Assembly (NCBI GenBank): GCA_040755535.1
Contig: JBFMAV010000001.1
Coordinates: 113,782-177,781, forward strand
Source of the DNA: Aquabacter sp040755535
Lineage (GTDB): Bacteria; Pseudomonadota; Alphaproteobacteria; Rhizobiales; Xanthobacteraceae
Direction of reading: 5' to 3'
DNA length: 64,000 bases
This document shows positions 36,694-44,669 of this stretch, piece by piece; position 1 is the stretch's first letter, and each line of letters opens with the position of its first letter. The notes under the pieces are model-generated. The model worked only from the letters and a program-made list of their open reading frames with translations. It was not told the DNA's origin and ran no database searches. Both the position numbers and the translations under genes were made by a program.

Positions 36694-38211
36694 TCACCCG
36701 CCGGTCGGGTAGTTGGGGCTCTCGCGCGTGATGGTCACGTCATGAACGTGGCTTTCGCGCAGACCGGCCGAGGAGATGCGCACGAAGCGGGCCTTCTCCT
36801 GGAACTCCTTGAGATCCTTTCCGCCCACATAGCCCATGGCGGCGCGCAGCCCGCCCGCGAGCTGATGCAGGACGGCCGCCACGGGACCCTTATAGGCCAC
36901 CTGACCCTCGACGCCTTCCGGCACCAGCTTCAGCGTGTCGCGCACCTCGGCCTGGAAATAGCGGTCGGCCGAACCGCGCGCCATGGCACCCACCGAGCCC
37001 ATGCCGCGATAGGATTTGTAGGAGCGGCCCTGATAGAGGAAGACCTCGCCGGGGCTTTCATCGGTTCCCGCCAGCAGCGAACCGACCATGGCGCAAGATG
37101 CGCCGGCCGCGAGCGCCTTGGCGAGGTCACCGGAGAACTTGATGCCGCCGTCCGCAATGATGGGCGTTCCGGTGGCCTGAGCGGCCTCCACGGCGTCCAT
37201 CACGGCGGTGAGCTGGGGCACGCCGACGCCCGCCACGATCCGGGTGGTGCAGATGGAGCCCGGCCCGATGCCGACCTTGATGGCGTCCGCACCGGCATCG
37301 ATCAGTGCCTTGGCGCCATCGGCGGTGGCGACATTGCCGGCCAGGATCTGCGTCTTGTTGGAGAGGCGCTTGATGCGGTCCACCTGGTCCAGCACCTTGC
37401 GCGAATGGCCGTGGGCGGTGTCCACCACCACAAGGTCGACGCCTGCATCGATCAGGCGCTCGGTGCGCTCGAACCCGTCTTCGCCAACCGTGGTCGCTGC
37501 GGCGACGCGCAAGCGGCCCTGTTCGTCCTTTGCCGCCTCAGGATAGGCGACCGCCTTCTCCATGTCCTTGACGGTAATGAGGCCGACGCAGCGATACTCC
37601 TCGTCCACCACCAGCAGCTTCTCGATCCGGTGTTGGTGCAGCAGGCGCTTGGCCTCTTCCTGCTGAACCCCTTCCTTGACCGTGATGAGCCGGTCCTTGG
37701 TCATCAGCTCCTTCACCGGGGTCGCGGGATCGGTGGCGAAGCGGACGTCGCGATTGGTCAGGATGCCGGCAAGCTTGCCGCCCCGCCCGTTGGTGCCGCG
37801 CTCCACGACCGGAATGCCCGAAATGCCGTGCCGCTTCATGAGGGCGAGGGCGTCGGCGAGCGTCTCATCGGGGAAAACGGTGACGGGGTTCACCACCATG
37901 CCGGACTCGAACTTCTTCACCTGGCGCACATTCTCGGCCTGCAATTCCGGGCTGAGATTGCGATGGATGACGCCGATGCCGCCGGCCTGGGCCATGGCGA
38001 TGGCAAGCCGTGCTTCAGTCACCGTGTCCATGGCGGCGGAGAGGATGGGCAGGTTCAGTGTGATGGTGTTGGTGAGCCGGGTCACCAAGCTCACCCCGCC
38101 GGGCATGACATCGGAGGGGCCGGGCACCAGCAGCACGTCGTCGAAGGTCAGCGCCTCGCGGAACGGGGAGCCGGAAAGGACAGAGCCGGGCACGGGAGCA
38201 AATGAGGACAT
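36694..38211 (-). CDS. guaB: Inosine-5'-monophosphate dehydrogenase
   Basis: A 505-residue IMPDH with the complete layout. The TIM-barrel start is LTFDDVLLVPGPSDV. Two CBS domains are inserted (about 105-225, VNPVTVFPDETLADALALM and LMTKDRLITV). The catalytic loop is GPGSICTTRIV (Cys321), followed by GMGSVGAM and the mobile flap. It oxidises IMP to XMP, the committed step of GMP synthesis. ATG 38211 is chosen because GGAGG lies 8 nt upstream; a TTG six bases earlier is too close to it. It stands alone with its own terminator. Confidence 0.97.
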   Translation of the reverse strand: MSSFAPVPGSVLSGSPFREALTFDDVLLVPGPSDVMPGGVSLVTRLTNTITLNLPILSAAMDTVTEARLAIAMAQAGGIGVIHRNLSPELQAENVRQVKKFESGMVVNPVTVFPDETLADALALMKRHGISGIPVVERGTNGRGGKLAGILTNRDVRFATDPATPVKELMTKDRLITVKEGVQQEEAKRLLHQHRIEKLLVVDEEYRCVGLITVKDMEKAVAYPEAAKDEQGRLRVAAATTVGEDGFERTERLIDAGVDLVVVDTAHGHSRKVLDQVDRIKRLSNKTQILAGNVATADGAKALIDAGADAIKVGIGPGSICTTRIVAGVGVPQLTAVMDAVEAAQATGTPIIADGGIKFSGDLAKALAAGASCAMVGSLLAGTDESPGEVFLYQGRSYKSYRGMGSVGAMARGSADRYFQAEVRDTLKLVPEGVEGQVAYKGPVAAVLHQLAGGLRAAMGYVGGKDLKEFQEKARFVRISSAGLRESHVHDVTITRESPNYPTGG

Positions 38212-38541
38212 CGCCAACTCCTCCGCCGCATCGGACCAGCCGGCGGCACGTTGCGAAGGGAGGCGGCGTCACACGCCGTCCGCCGATCAAGTTGGCGGTG
38301 GCGCATACCATGGGCGCGCGACGAATAGAAGACCTTCGGCGGTTTGCGCCGCGCGGTTCGGCCATGCGCTGAGCGCAGCGGTTGGAGAGGGCGCGTCGCA
38401 GCTTTCGTTCTTCTCATGAAAGCGCATTTAAAATCAATGAGTTGATATTGAGGGTGCGTCGAATGTCCCGTCGACTTTTGCTGGAGATGCTCTAAAGTCC
38501 GCCCAGCTTCGGAATGGGAGGGCGCCCCTGGCGTCAGGGCC
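38212..38541. other. Divergent intergenic region guaB / NnrU gene
   Basis: 330 bp without a gene. It carries the guaB ribosome-binding site (GGAGG just upstream of its ATG) and must hold promoters in both directions. A locally AT-richer patch at about 38415-38450 is a possible promoter area for the NnrU gene, but no -35/-10 pair stands out. No RNA or repeat was recognised. Confidence 0.4.
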
Positions 38542-39108
38542 ATGGTCATGATGCTGCTCGGCCTCGTGGTGTTCCTCGGGGTTCATATGGTTTCCAGTCT
38601 GCGCGGCGTGCGCGCCGCGCTCGTCGGCGCACTCGGGGAGGGGCCCTATAAGGGGTTTTATTCCCTGCTCTCCGTGAGCGGCTTGCTTTTGACGGCGTAT
38701 GGCTTTGCCTTGTGGCGGGCGCAGGGGCCGGAACAGATCTGGGTGCCGCCGCTGGGGTTGCGCCATCTCTCGCTCTTGCTGATGGTGTTTTCCTGCATTT
38801 TCCTGGTGGCGGCTTATGTGCCCAGCCACATCCGCACACGCCTCAAGCATCCCATGCTGGTGGGGGTGAAGACCTGGGCGCTGGCGCATTTGCTGGCCAA
38901 TGGCGATGTGGCGTCCATGACGCTGTTTCTCGCCATCCTGGCCTGGGCGGTCTATGACCGCATCTCCCTCAAGCGGCGCGCGGCGCAGATCCCTTCAGCG
39001 CCCAAGGGCTATGGCGGCGACGCGGTGGCGGTTGTGGGGGGGCTTGTGCTCTATGCCTTGCTTGCTTTCGTGTTCCACCCCTATGTGATCGGCGTCCCCG
39101 TCATGTGA
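38542..39108 (+). CDS. NnrU-family membrane protein
   Basis: A 188-residue protein with about five transmembrane helices. It has the NnrU pattern: VVFLGVHMVSSLRGVRAAL at the N-terminus with a membrane His, LRHLSLLLMVFSCIFLVAAYVP, and HPMLVGVKTWALAHLLANGD. NnrU is linked to denitrification (nitrite/nitric oxide reductase expression) in some Alphaproteobacteria, but homologues also occur without those genes, as here. It shares the fold of isoprenoid-metabolism MAPEG-like or ZDS-type membrane proteins. Function in this organism is unknown. It stands 59 bp before panB and could be co-transcribed with it. Confidence 0.82.
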   Translation: MVMMLLGLVVFLGVHMVSSLRGVRAALVGALGEGPYKGFYSLLSVSGLLLTAYGFALWRAQGPEQIWVPPLGLRHLSLLLMVFSCIFLVAAYVPSHIRTRLKHPMLVGVKTWALAHLLANGDVASMTLFLAILAWAVYDRISLKRRAAQIPSAPKGYGGDAVAVVGGLVLYALLAFVFHPYVIGVPVM

Positions 39109-39167
39109 GACGGCGATCGGACCCAAGCGGCCGCTGAGAGCCGCCTTCAAATGTCTGAGGAACGCAT

Positions 39168-39998
39168 ATGTCCATTCAAGCCGACGCCCGCCGCGTGACG
39201 GCGCCCGAAATCCGGGCGCGCAAGGGCGGTGACCCCATCGTGAGCCTCACCTCCTATCATGCGCACACGGCCCAGCTTCTGGACCGGCATGTGGATGTGA
39301 TCCTGGTGGGCGACAGCCTCGGCATGGTGATGCACGGCCTTGAGACGACGGTGCCTGTGACGGTCGAGATGATGATCGTTCACGGCCGCGCGGTCGTGCG
39401 GGGCACCAAGCGCGCGCTGATTACGGTGGACCTGCCCTTCGGCTCCTATGAGGCGAGTCCCACGGAGGCCTTTCACACGGCCGTCCGCGTCCTGAAGGAA
39501 ACCGGCGCCGGCGCCGTGAAGCTGGAAGGCGGCGTGCGCATGGCCGAGACGGTCCGCTTCCTGGTGGACCGGGGCATTCCGGTCATGGGCCATGTGGGCC
39601 TCACGCCGCAGGCCATCAATACGCTGGGCTCGTTCAAGGCGCGCGGTCGCGACGAGGCGGAGGCGCGCCTTATTCTTGAAGATGCCCGCGCCATTGCCGA
39701 AGCCGGGGCCTTCTCCATCGTGGTGGAGGCGGTCGCCGAGCCGGTCGCCCGCCAGATCACGCAGGAGGTGGCCCCGCCCACCATCGGCATCGGCGGCAGC
39801 CCGGCCTGCGATGGCCAGATCCTTGTCCTCGAAGACATGCTGGGCCTCGGCGCGCGGGTGCCGAAGTTCGTCAAGAAATATGCCGAGCTTGGCCCCGCCA
39901 TTGAGGAGGCGGTCAGCCGATATGCGGACGAGGTGCGTGCGCGCGTCTTCCCCGGTCCTGAGCACACCTATGCGCCGAAGGCGCCAAAAGCGTCGTGA
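39168..39998 (+). CDS. panB: 3-methyl-2-oxobutanoate hydroxymethyltransferase
   Basis: A 276-residue ketopantoate hydroxymethyltransferase of pantothenate/CoA synthesis. Family motifs are SLTSYHAHTAQLLD, VDVILVGDSLGMVMHG, the metal-binding Asp of that segment, VKLEGG, and GHVGLTPQ. Formyl-THF-derived one-carbon units are added to ketoisovalerate. panC is not adjacent. The stop overlaps the next gene's GTG in a GTGA, coupling panB to the class D beta-lactamase-fold gene. Confidence 0.96.
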   Translation: MSIQADARRVTAPEIRARKGGDPIVSLTSYHAHTAQLLDRHVDVILVGDSLGMVMHGLETTVPVTVEMMIVHGRAVVRGTKRALITVDLPFGSYEASPTEAFHTAVRVLKETGAGAVKLEGGVRMAETVRFLVDRGIPVMGHVGLTPQAINTLGSFKARGRDEAEARLILEDARAIAEAGAFSIVVEAVAEPVARQITQEVAPPTIGIGGSPACDGQILVLEDMLGLGARVPKFVKKYAELGPAIEEAVSRYADEVRARVFPGPEHTYAPKAPKAS

Positions 39999-40816
39999 GG
40001 GGGCAGCCGGCGGGCCGTTTGCGCGGATTGCTCATCGTCCTGGCGTGCCTCGTGCCGGCGGTTCTGCCGCGCGCCGCGCGGGCGGCAGAAGATTGCTTCA
40101 TCGTCACCGAATTGAAGACCGCCCGGGTGGTGGCCAAGCAGGGCCTGTGCGCGGCGCGCCATTCGCCGGTGGCGACCTTCGACATTCCGCTGGCGCTGAT
40201 CGGGTTCGATAGCGGCGTGCTGCGCAGCGAGCGCGAGCCGGTTCTCGATCCGCCGCGGGGCGAACCGTCCGATGCTGCTCCGCTGACCCCGCGCGGCTGG
40301 GCGACAGCCGAGGCCTCCTGGTTCGGCACGGCGATCGCGACCAAGATTGGCGCCGAGCGGCTCGCGGCCTATCTGCGCGCCTTCGCCTATGGCAATGAAA
40401 ATCTCTCAGGCGATCCTGGCGCGCCGGACGGCTTTGCCCGGGCGTGGCAGTCCTCTTCGCTGGCCATCTCCCCGCGCGAGCAGGTGGATTTCCTGCGCAA
40501 GATGTTGAACGGCGATCTCGCCGTGTCCCCCGAGGCGGTGGGGCGCACCCTTACCCTGTTCCGCCAACCGGAGATGCCGGCGGGCTATGAATTGTTCGGT
40601 ACGTCGGGCACGGGCTATCAGCGGCTCGCCGAAGCCTCCCTTGACCGGACGCGGCCGCTCGGCTGGTTCGTGGGGTGGGTGGAGAAAGACGGGCGCACGC
40701 TCGTCTTCGTGCGCTTCATGTCCCTGGATGTCGCCATCGATGAGCCACTGGGCCAGCGGGCCCGGCGTCAGTCGCTCGGCGCTTTGGCTGCGGTCCTCGG
40801 TGCGCAGGGACGTTGA
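39995..40816 (+). CDS. Class D beta-lactamase-fold protein lacking catalytic residues
   Basis: A 273-residue exported protein (signal peptide about 1-31) aligned throughout with class D (OXA) beta-lactamases. SPVATFDIPLALIGFDSGVL is the PASTFKIP region, FAYGNENLSG is the YGN motif (132-134), WQSSSLAISPREQ holds the conserved Trp151, and FGTSGTG is the KTGTG strand. The active site is gone. The STFK nucleophile and carbamylated Lys are Ala60 and Asp63, the SxV triad is EAS (106-108), and KTG is TSG (203-205). It is therefore predicted catalytically dead, perhaps a ligand-binding or regulatory protein. It is coupled to panB by a 4-nt overlap and followed by a terminator. Confidence 0.85.
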   Translation: MRGQPAGRLRGLLIVLACLVPAVLPRAARAAEDCFIVTELKTARVVAKQGLCAARHSPVATFDIPLALIGFDSGVLRSEREPVLDPPRGEPSDAAPLTPRGWATAEASWFGTAIATKIGAERLAAYLRAFAYGNENLSGDPGAPDGFARAWQSSSLAISPREQVDFLRKMLNGDLAVSPEAVGRTLTLFRQPEMPAGYELFGTSGTGYQRLAEASLDRTRPLGWFVGWVEKDGRTLVFVRFMSLDVAIDEPLGQRARRQSLGALAAVLGAQGR

Positions 40817-40953
40817 ACGCGCGCTTTCCCGAGAGCCGCGTTGAGGAACGGCGCAGGGATCGAGATTGAAGCGCGCTCGCGGTGCGGGCCGTCGTCGGCG
40901 CAATTTGCCACGATGCAGCCGCATGGATAGGTTAGCCGCCCTCACGGGTCGGC

Positions 40954-40980
40954 GCGGGCCGTCCCGTCGGCCCGCTTTTT
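40954..40980 (+). terminator. Rho-independent terminator after the panB operon
   Basis: An 8-bp G+C stem (40954-40961 with 40968-40975) with a 6-nt loop is followed by TTTTT. It ends transcription 138 bp after the class D-like gene and just before the TPR gene. Confidence 0.8.
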
Positions 40981-41001
40981 CGGACCCACATCAGGCCAAG
41001 C

Positions 41002-41664
41002 ATGACCGATATTTTTCACGAGATCGAAGAGGATCTGCGCCGCGAGCGATTCCGGCGGCTTTGGGACCGCTACGGCCTGTATCTGATCCTTTTGTGCGTC
41101 GCGGTGGTCGCCGCCGCCGGGGCCTGGAGCGGCTATAAATACTGGACTCAGAAGCAGTCCGAGGCATCCGGTGCCCGGTTCGAGGCTGCCAGCACGCTGA
41201 TCGCGGAAGGCAAGACGAAAGAAGCCGAGGCTGCGCTCGACGCGCTCGCGAAGGATGGGACGGCCGGCTACCGGGTTTTGGCCCGCTTCCGGGACGCCGG
41301 CCTGCTGGCCGGGAGCGACAGAGCCGCCGCCGTCGCAGCCTATGATGCGCTTTCGACTGACGCTTCGGTGGGCGCCATCCTCCAGGATGTGGCGCGGGTG
41401 CGGGCTGCCCTCCTTCTGGTGGATAGCGCGCCGCTGCAGGAGATGGTCCAGCGCATGCAGCCGCTTGCGGACGGGACCGGTGCCATGCGCCATTCCGCGC
41501 GCCAGATCCTGGCCCTCGCGCAGTTCAAGGCCGGCGACCTCGCCGCCGCCAACAAGATCGCCCGTTCGATCATGGAGGATCCCGAGACGCCGCCGGCGAT
41601 CCGAAACCAAGGCCAGTTGATCCGGACCCTGACCGCCGCAGCCGAAGCGGCGTCGGCGCCCTAG
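41002..41664 (+). CDS. YfgM-like membrane-anchored TPR protein
   Basis: A 220-residue protein. A short cytoplasmic start (MTDIFHEIEEDLRRERFRRLW) precedes one transmembrane helix (about 25-46). A periplasmic helical region follows (TPR_21/DUF2133 type), with ASTLIAEGKTKEAEAALDAL and KAGDLAAANKIARSIM. In E. coli, YfgM assists SecYEG-associated folding with PpiD and lies beside bamB and der. The same neighbourhood is seen here, with der downstream, which supports the assignment. Confidence 0.82.
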   Translation: MTDIFHEIEEDLRRERFRRLWDRYGLYLILLCVAVVAAAGAWSGYKYWTQKQSEASGARFEAASTLIAEGKTKEAEAALDALAKDGTAGYRVLARFRDAGLLAGSDRAAAVAAYDALSTDASVGAILQDVARVRAALLLVDSAPLQEMVQRMQPLADGTGAMRHSARQILALAQFKAGDLAAANKIARSIMEDPETPPAIRNQGQLIRTLTAAAEAASAP

Positions 41665-41955
41665 GTCGATCCGAGCGAGCAAATAGCCTGGCGTGACGGT
41701 GCGCTTATGCCAGGGCAAGGCCGGAGCAGGGGAGACTGATCATGTCTGTCCTCCTCCCGCTTCGCCGACGGAGCGAGCGCAAGCACACAGGCTGACCAGA
41801 TCGTGCATTTTGGGCGGTCGGTCCAGTTTCACCCGAACCGTTCATTTCATGGAAACGCTGCAATGGTCTATCACATGCTCCTGAAGCGTTTCCGCCCTGC
41901 GAACCGGCTCGCGCTTCGCCCCGTGGCGAACCCGCGACATTCCGTGAGGCCCGAC

Positions 41956-42222
41956 ATGTCCCGATCCCTCACCCCGACCTTCCGCCTTTCGCTCGCGTTT
42001 GCCTGTGCCTTCGCCCTGGCGGGCTGCGAGACGTTGGAAAAGATCAATCCTTTCGGCGAAAAGGAGACGCCGCTGGTGGGAGACCGTCGCCCCGTCTTCC
42101 CGCAGGGCGTGCCCGGCGTGTCGTACAGCGAGCCGGTGGCCCAGCCCAGCAACGCCAACATCGCGGTCCCTGCCGGCGGCACCAGCGCGCCCGCTGCTGC
42201 GCCATCCACTCCCCGCAACTGA
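41956..42222 (+). CDS. Small lipoprotein between the YfgM-like gene and der
   Basis: An 88-residue predicted lipoprotein. Its signal peptide ends in the lipobox LAGC (Cys24), followed by ETLEKINPFGEKETPLVGDRRPVF and a Pro/Ala/Ser-rich tail. GTGAGG lies about 6 nt before ATG 41956. The Cys-proximal NPFGEKE...GDRRPVF pattern resembles the mature N-terminus of alphaproteobacterial BamB proteins. The beta-propeller that should follow is absent: the gene stops 26 nt before der. It may be a BamB remnant, or an independent short lipoprotein that replaced it. A longer upstream start at 41803 lacks support. Confidence 0.65.
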   Translation: MSRSLTPTFRLSLAFACAFALAGCETLEKINPFGEKETPLVGDRRPVFPQGVPGVSYSEPVAQPSNANIAVPAGGTSAPAAAPSTPRN

Positions 42223-42248
42223 TCTCTCCTTCTACGGGCGGAAGTCAC

Positions 42249-43625
42249 ATGTCCTTCACCCTGGCCATCGTCGGCCGCCCGAACGTGGGGAAATCCACGC
42301 TTTTCAACCGGCTGGTCGGTAAGAAACTCGCCCTGGTTGACGACCGGCCCGGCGTGACGCGCGATCGCCGGGAAGGCGACGGGCGGCTCGGCGACCTGGC
42401 CTTCCGCGTGGTGGATACGGCGGGGCTGGAAGAGGCCGACGCGGCTTCGCTCGAAGGGCGGATGCGCAGCCAGACCGAGGCCGCCATCGCGGATGCGGAC
42501 GCCATCTTATTCATGGTGGACGCCCGCGTCGGGCTTACCCCCACCGATCGGGCGTTTGCCGCGCTGGTGCGCCGCTCAGGCAAGCCGGTCATCCTCGCCG
42601 CGAACAAGAGCGAGGGACGGGTGGGCGAGGTCGGCGCCATGGAGGCCTATGAACTCGGCCTCGGCGTGCCGCTTCCCGTGTCAGCCGAGCATGGGGAGGG
42701 CATGGGCGATCTTTACGACGCCCTGCGCGAGGCTCTGCCCAAGCAGACGCGGCGCCCCTCTCACGAGGACGCCGAGGAGGAAGACGCCACCGCGCGCCCT
42801 ATCAAGGTGGCAGTGCTCGGGCGTCCGAATGCGGGAAAATCGACCCTCATCAACCGCCTGCTGGGCGAGGATCGCCTGCTCACGGGGCCGGAAGCCGGGA
42901 TCACCCGCGATTCCATTTCCGTGGAACTGACATGGCACGATCGCCGCTTCGACATGGACCGCACGTTCGAGTTCTATGATACGGCGGGCCTGCGCAAACG
43001 CGCGCGCATCGATGACAAGCTGGAAAAGTTGTCGGCCGCGGACGGCCTGCGGGCGATGAAATTCGCCGAAGTCGTGATCCTTCTGCTGGACGCGGAGCGT
43101 CCCTTTGAGGAGCAGGATCTGAGGATTGCAGACCTTGTCGTGCGCGAAGGGCGTGCCTTGGTGCTGGGATACAACAAATCCGATCTTGTCACTGACCCCA
43201 AGGTGCTCTCGCGCCTGCGGGAGGAGGCCGATCACTGGCTCCCGCAAGTGAAGGGCGTGCCCATTGTCCATCTCTCGGGCCTGACGGGTCGGGGTCTCGA
43301 CAAGCTGCTCGAAGCGGTGGTCGAGGCCCATCGGGTCTGGAACATCCGCATCGCCACCAATCCCTTGAACCGCTTTCTCCAAGAGGCGACGGACAGCCAC
43401 CCTCCGCCGGCCGTGTCCGGGCGCCGGGTAAAGATCCGCTATATGACGCAGCCCAAGGCCCGCCCGCCGAGCTTCGTCATCTTCTGCTCGCGCGCGGAGG
43501 CGATTCCTGAAAGCTATCTGCGCTATCTGGCGAACGGCCTGCGGGAGCGGTTTGGCCTGCCGGGCGTGCCGCTGCGCTTCACCCTGCGCGAAAAGGACAA
43601 TCCTTACGATCAGAAGGGGAGTTGA
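42249..43625 (+). CDS. der: Ribosome-associated double-domain GTPase Der
   Basis: A 458-residue EngA/Der with two tandem G domains and a C-terminal KH-like domain. The first P-loop is GRPNVGKST (9-17), with switch DTAGLEE (56-62) and NKSE (119-122). An acidic linker (about 170-182) leads to the second P-loop GRPNAGKST (191-199), with DTAGLRK and NKSD. It is needed for 50S ribosome assembly. The mepA start follows after 1 nt, so the two are co-transcribed. Confidence 0.97.
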   Translation: MSFTLAIVGRPNVGKSTLFNRLVGKKLALVDDRPGVTRDRREGDGRLGDLAFRVVDTAGLEEADAASLEGRMRSQTEAAIADADAILFMVDARVGLTPTDRAFAALVRRSGKPVILAANKSEGRVGEVGAMEAYELGLGVPLPVSAEHGEGMGDLYDALREALPKQTRRPSHEDAEEEDATARPIKVAVLGRPNAGKSTLINRLLGEDRLLTGPEAGITRDSISVELTWHDRRFDMDRTFEFYDTAGLRKRARIDDKLEKLSAADGLRAMKFAEVVILLLDAERPFEEQDLRIADLVVREGRALVLGYNKSDLVTDPKVLSRLREEADHWLPQVKGVPIVHLSGLTGRGLDKLLEAVVEAHRVWNIRIATNPLNRFLQEATDSHPPPAVSGRRVKIRYMTQPKARPPSFVIFCSRAEAIPESYLRYLANGLRERFGLPGVPLRFTLREKDNPYDQKGS

Positions 43626-43626
43626 T

Positions 43627-44544
43627 GTGAAGTCCCCGGGCGGCGTGATGATCCGCTGGGCGGCCATCCTTTTTACGGCGACACTTGTGGCCGTGCCTGG
43701 CGCCGCCTTGGCGCAGGAGTCATTGGCTCCCGCCAAAGAATTGTTCGGCGCGGCGACCGGCCCCGCGCCGCTGGCGGCGCGATCCATCGGCTTCTATTCC
43801 AAAGGCTGCCTGGCCGGGGCCGAGGCGTTGCCCGTGAATGGCCCCCAGGCGGGCGGAACCGGTCCGCTGTGGCAGGCGATGCGGCTGTCGCGTAATCGCA
43901 ATTGGGGTCATCCCGCCCTTGTCGACTTCATTGAGCGGTTCGCGACCCGGGTTCCCCAGGTTTCCGGTTGGCCCGGCATTCTCGTCGGCGACATGTCCCA
44001 ACCGCGCGGCGGGCCGATGCGCACCGGCCACGCCTCCCATCAGGTGGGCCTTGATGTCGACATCTGGCTCACCCCAAGCCCGGGCCGGGACATGACGCGG
44101 GCCGATCGCGAGTCGTTGTCGGCCGTCATGATGGTGCGTCCCGACCGGCTCGACGTGGATCCAAAAGCCTTCACACCCGACCATGTGGCGGTGATTCGGG
44201 CGGCTGCGCTCGATCCGTCGGTGGAGCGGGTCTTCGTCAATGCGGCCATCAAGAAGGCCCTCTGCCGATCGCCGGGGCCGGATCGCGCCTGGCTCTCGGT
44301 GGTGCGTCCCTATTGGGGGCACGACGCGCACATGCATGTGCGCCTGTTCTGCCAGAAGGACAGCCCGGACTGCCGGCCGCAGGAGCCGCCACCCGAGGGG
44401 GATGGGTGCGGCGCCGATCTGGCCTGGTGGTTCTCGGACGAGGTTCTGCATCCAAAACCCTCCCCCACACCGTCGAAACCCAAGCCGCCTTTGACATTGG
44501 CCGACCTGCCCTCGGCCTGCGCTGCGGTGCTTGAAGCCAGATAG
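43627..44544 (+). CDS. mepA: Penicillin-insensitive murein endopeptidase MepA
   Basis: A 305-residue exported Zn-dependent DD-endopeptidase of the LAS family. The signal peptide (about 1-29) ends GAALAQ. Zn ligands and catalytic residues appear in RTGHASHQVGLDVDIW (His135, His138, Asp143, Asp145) and in HDAHMHVRL near 238. It cuts D-Ala-mDAP crosslinks and is resistant to penicillin. GTG 43627 has AAGGGGAG upstream and lies 1 nt after der; ATG 43648 is also possible. The C-terminal tail is Pro/Lys-rich. Confidence 0.94.
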   Translation: MKSPGGVMIRWAAILFTATLVAVPGAALAQESLAPAKELFGAATGPAPLAARSIGFYSKGCLAGAEALPVNGPQAGGTGPLWQAMRLSRNRNWGHPALVDFIERFATRVPQVSGWPGILVGDMSQPRGGPMRTGHASHQVGLDVDIWLTPSPGRDMTRADRESLSAVMMVRPDRLDVDPKAFTPDHVAVIRAAALDPSVERVFVNAAIKKALCRSPGPDRAWLSVVRPYWGHDAHMHVRLFCQKDSPDCRPQEPPPEGDGCGADLAWWFSDEVLHPKPSPTPSKPKPPLTLADLPSACAAVLEAR

Positions 44545-44669
44545 ATGGTCGTATCCGGTACGTGGCGCCATGTGACCGCCTGGGTTTGCGCTTCGCGCCG
44601 CGACCGGCTATCGAAGACCAATTCCAAACAAAAACGGCTCGGGGCGGCGAGCGCGTTGGAAAGTGGTGC

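Noticed and set aside
36742..38205. A 487-codon plus-strand open frame
   Set aside because: It is antisense to guaB, which has intact catalytic and CBS motifs.
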